Of a stretch of 64,000 bases of DNA, positions 62,013 through 64,000 are shown one piece after another. The notes beneath the pieces were generated by a model that saw only the letters and a list, made by a program, of their open reading frames with translations, did not search any database and had not been told where the DNA came from. The stretch's first letter is position 1; the number at the start of each line of letters is the position of its first letter. The DNA comes from Cellulosimicrobium cellulans (GTDB taxonomy: Bacteria > Actinomycetota > Actinomycetes > Actinomycetales > Cellulomonadaceae), in contig NZ_BJNZ01000002.1 of the NCBI RefSeq assembly GCF_006539945.1, positions 220,622 through 284,621 of the forward strand, read 5' to 3'. The translations under genes and the position numbers were made by a program.

Positions 62013-63775
62013 CCACCAGCACCGGAACCGCCGCACCCCAGGCGGCCGCACCGAAGTCAGCCGCGCCGACGACCCCCGCCGGCAAGGCCGCCGACTACCT
62101 GGACCAGCGCACCGGCATCGGCGTCGCCGTCAAGGAGTTCGCGCGCAAGGTCTTCCCCGACCACTGGTCGTTCCTCCTGGGCGAGATCGCCCTGTACTCG
62201 TTCGTCGTCCTGATCCTCACCGGCATCTTCCTGACGATGTTCTTCGTGCCGAGCATGTCGCTCGTCACCTACCACGGCGAGCCGGCCTCGATGAACGGCG
62301 TGCTCATGTCCGACGCGTTCGCGTCGACGCTGCACATGTCGTTCGAGGTGCGCGGCGGTCTGCTCATGCGGCAGATCCACCACTGGGCGGCGCTGATCTT
62401 CCTCGCCGCGATCGTCACGCACATGATGCGCGTGTTCTTCACCGGCGCGTTCCGCAAGCCGCGCGAGATCAACTGGCTCGTCGGCATGCTGCTCATGATC
62501 ATGGGCCTCGCTGCCGGCTTCTCCGGCTACTCCCTGCCGGACGACGTCCTGTCCGGCAACGGCCTGCGCATCACCGACGGCGTCGTGAAGTCGATCCCGC
62601 TCATCGGGTCGTACCTCTCCTACTTCATCTTCGGTGGCGAGTTCCCGGGCGAGCACATCATCCCGAGACTCTTCACGGTGCACATCCTGCTCGTGCCCGG
62701 CCTGATCCTCGCGCTCGTCGCGCTCCACCTGTTCTTCGTCGTGCTGCACAAGCACACGCAGTACCCCGGTGGCGGCCGCACGGACACGAACGTGGTCGGC
62801 TACCCGCTGTTCCCCGTGTACGTGGCCAAGGCCGGCGGCTTCTTCTTCGTCGTGTTCGGCATCCTCGCCCTCATGGGCGGCACGATGGCGATCAACAACG
62901 TGTGGAACTACGGCCCGTTCGACCCGTCACCGGTGTCCGCGGGAGCACAGCCCGACTGGTACATGCTGTTCCTCGAAGGCTCGCTACGACTCATGCCAGG
63001 ACAGGCGGAGTTCGTGATGTGGGGCGACTACACCGTGCCCCTCAACGTCCTGATCCCGGCCGTGGTCGTCCCGGGCCTGCTGTTCACCTTCCTGTTCGTC
63101 TACCCGTTCCTCGAGGCTGCGGTGACGAAGGACAAGCGTGAGCACCACGTGCTCGACCGCCCGCGCAACGTCCCGGTCCGCACCGGTCTGGGCGTCGCCT
63201 TCCTCACGGCGTTCATCATCCTGGCGCTCGCCGGGTCGAACGACCTCATCGCGACGCACTTCCACATGTCGATCAACACGATCACGTGGGCGTTCCGGAT
63301 CCTGTTCTTCGTCGGCCCGTGGTTCGCGTTCTGGATCACCAAGCGCATCTGCCTCGGCCTGCAGCGCAAGGACCGCGAGCTCGTGCTCCACGGCCATGAG
63401 ACGGGCCGGATCGTGCGGTTCGCGCACGGCGAGTACATCGAGGTCCACCGCCCGCTCGACGAGCAGGAGCGCTGGCTCCGGGTCAACTACCAGGCCCACG
63501 CGCCGCTCGAGATCGAGCCGGCGACGGACTCGCGCGGCGTGCGCCGCAAGGGCTACAAGAAGGACAAGCGCCTCCAGCGCCTGTCGCGGTTCTTCTACGA
63601 GGACCGGATCGAGCCCGTGACGCCCGCAGAGCTCGCAGCCGCGCACTCGCACGGCGAGCACGACGCGCTCGAGAGCAGCGAGAGCCACGCGCAGATCGAG
63701 GCCGGTGCCGCCACCGTCGGTGGTGGGCGCGACCTCGTCGAGCCGGAGAAGGGCGCCGACGAGCGTCGACCCTGA
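62009..63775 (+). CDS. qcrB: Cytochrome b subunit of the bc1 complex (QcrB)
   Basis: 588 residues. Eight core membrane helices with the heme-b histidines in MRQIHHWAAL (helix B) and in helix D (about 230-250, VHILLVPGLILALVALHLFFVVLHKH). The PDWY quinol-site motif is present as QPDWYMLF. An extended soluble C-terminus of about 150 residues ends with an acidic tail, typical of actinobacterial QcrB. Oxidises menaquinol and, with QcrA and QcrC, drives the supercomplex. GTG overlaps the qcrA stop. Confidence 0.96.
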   Translation: MTTSTGTAAPQAAAPKSAAPTTPAGKAADYLDQRTGIGVAVKEFARKVFPDHWSFLLGEIALYSFVVLILTGIFLTMFFVPSMSLVTYHGEPASMNGVLMSDAFASTLHMSFEVRGGLLMRQIHHWAALIFLAAIVTHMMRVFFTGAFRKPREINWLVGMLLMIMGLAAGFSGYSLPDDVLSGNGLRITDGVVKSIPLIGSYLSYFIFGGEFPGEHIIPRLFTVHILLVPGLILALVALHLFFVVLHKHTQYPGGGRTDTNVVGYPLFPVYVAKAGGFFFVVFGILALMGGTMAINNVWNYGPFDPSPVSAGAQPDWYMLFLEGSLRLMPGQAEFVMWGDYTVPLNVLIPAVVVPGLLFTFLFVYPFLEAAVTKDKREHHVLDRPRNVPVRTGLGVAFLTAFIILALAGSNDLIATHFHMSINTITWAFRILFFVGPWFAFWITKRICLGLQRKDRELVLHGHETGRIVRFAHGEYIEVHRPLDEQERWLRVNYQAHAPLEIEPATDSRGVRRKGYKKDKRLQRLSRFFYEDRIEPVTPAELAAAHSHGEHDALESSESHAQIEAGAATVGGGRDLVEPEKGADERRP

Positions 63776-63791
63776 GGTTCCTGCACAGTAG

Positions 63792-63847
63792 GACGATGAC
63801 CCGCGACCAGTCCCCTCATCGAGGCGGACAGGTCGCGGGTCATCGTC
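63792..63847 (+). terminator. Terminator hairpin after qcrB
   Basis: A perfect 17-bp stem (63792-63808 with 63831-63847) and a 22-nt loop, 17 bp past the qcrB stop. It ends the ctaE-qcrCAB operon. Confidence 0.8.
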
Positions 63848-63919
63848 GTCTCGGCACCCGGGCGCGGGCAGCCGCGCCTGCCTGAGGGCCAGAGACACCG
63901 TCAGTTCACCGCACAGCGG

Positions 63920-63940
63920 CCGCGGGACGCTCTCCCGCGG
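63920..63940 (+). promoter_or_regulatory. Hairpin in the sodA leader
   Basis: CCGCGGGA-CGCTC-TCCCGCGG, 8-bp perfect arms, 9 nt before the sodA Shine-Dalgarno (AGGAGGT, 63949-63955). It may affect ribosome access or mRNA stability, or be part of the promoter region. Confidence 0.4.
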
Positions 63941-63962
63941 TCCGTACCAGGAGGTACTCCGG

Positions 63963-64000
63963 ATGCCCGTCTACACCCTGCCCGAGCTGTCCTACGACTA
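63963..64000 (+). CDS. sodA: Superoxide dismutase, Fe/Mn type (5' end only)
   Basis: Only 12 codons are in the window: MPVYTLPELSYD and the next codon's start. This matches the N-terminus of Fe/Mn superoxide dismutases (usually M-x-V/T-Y-x-LPxLxYDY). A strong AGGAGGT stands 7 nt before the ATG. The gene comes 187 bp after qcrB, behind a terminator. It converts superoxide to hydrogen peroxide. The metal type cannot be decided from this fragment. Confidence 0.8.
   Translation, partial: MPVYTLPELSYD

Noticed and set aside
1..64000. CRISPR arrays, insertion sequences, prophage or integron sites
   Set aside because: I found no regularly spaced repeats, transposase, integrase or terminal inverted repeats. 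The repeat at 23530 has only four units and no spacers.

Overview
This is a 64 kb stretch of very GC-rich chromosome from an actinobacterium, most likely order Micrococcales, near Cellulosimicrobium, Cellulomonas or Promicromonospora. The evidence is the extreme G/C third-codon bias, many GTG starts, actinobacterial domains of unknown function (DUF3099, DUF4192, DUF6318, DUF7455), a QcrCAB-CtaE branch with a diheme cytochrome c, and actinobacterial-type SigA and ParE. The genus is an inference. I see no rRNA, tRNA, insertion sequence, prophage or CRISPR array. It is a housekeeping region with a few accessory modules.

Layout. 1-5.1 kb: a partial ABC exporter under a TetR regulator, an SPFH/NfeD membrane pair and a lone ABC ATPase. 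5.1-8.2 kb: a hypothetical protein, a coupled secreted PKD-domain protein and DUF6318 lipoprotein, and an SRPBCC protein. 8.2-11.6 kb: divergent glgA/glgC and serB. 11.7-13.8 kb: fabG, fabI (the mabA-inhA arrangement) and a SixA phosphatase. 14-15.7 kb: DUF3099, a small Cys/His protein and SURF1. 15.8-19.5 kb: a DrrAB-type ABC exporter with its two-component system. 19.5-27.3 kb: ABC-F, a metallopeptidase, a tandem GNAT protein and metH. 27.3-32 kb: a complete long-chain olefin cluster, oleA-oleBC-oleD. 32-42 kb: small accessory genes, a DUF4430/DUF6580 pair, a short cation transporter, parE, sigA, uspA and DUF4192. 42-64 kb: polyprenyl synthase, an Rv2175c-like regulator, a PASTA kinase, DAHP synthase, PPi-phosphofructokinase, acyltransferase, glucokinase, acyl-CoA ligase, a DEDDh/GIY-YIG nuclease, trpD, ctaE-qcrCAB and the start of sodA. 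From 42.7 kb on, the gene order follows the Mycobacterium tuberculosis Rv2173-Rv2196 interval as I remember it.

Expression. About 19 genes have a TANNNT (-10-like) hexamer 6-8 nt before their start codon and no Shine-Dalgarno, the pattern of leaderless actinobacterial transcripts. I used this to choose starts. Operons are often tightly coupled by ATGA or GTGA overlaps (glgA/SRPBCC, DUF6318/PKD, DUF3099/small protein/SURF1, oleA/oleBC/oleD, DUF4430/DUF6580, qcrC/qcrA/qcrB).

The most notable items are the ole cluster with its OleB-OleC fusion, a nested inverted repeat between the GNAT gene and metH, a palindromic -10 shared by two divergent leaderless genes at 5.1 kb, two coupled lipoprotein/partner pairs of unknown function (DUF6318/PKD and DUF4430/DUF6580), and a degenerate receiver protein next to ctaE.
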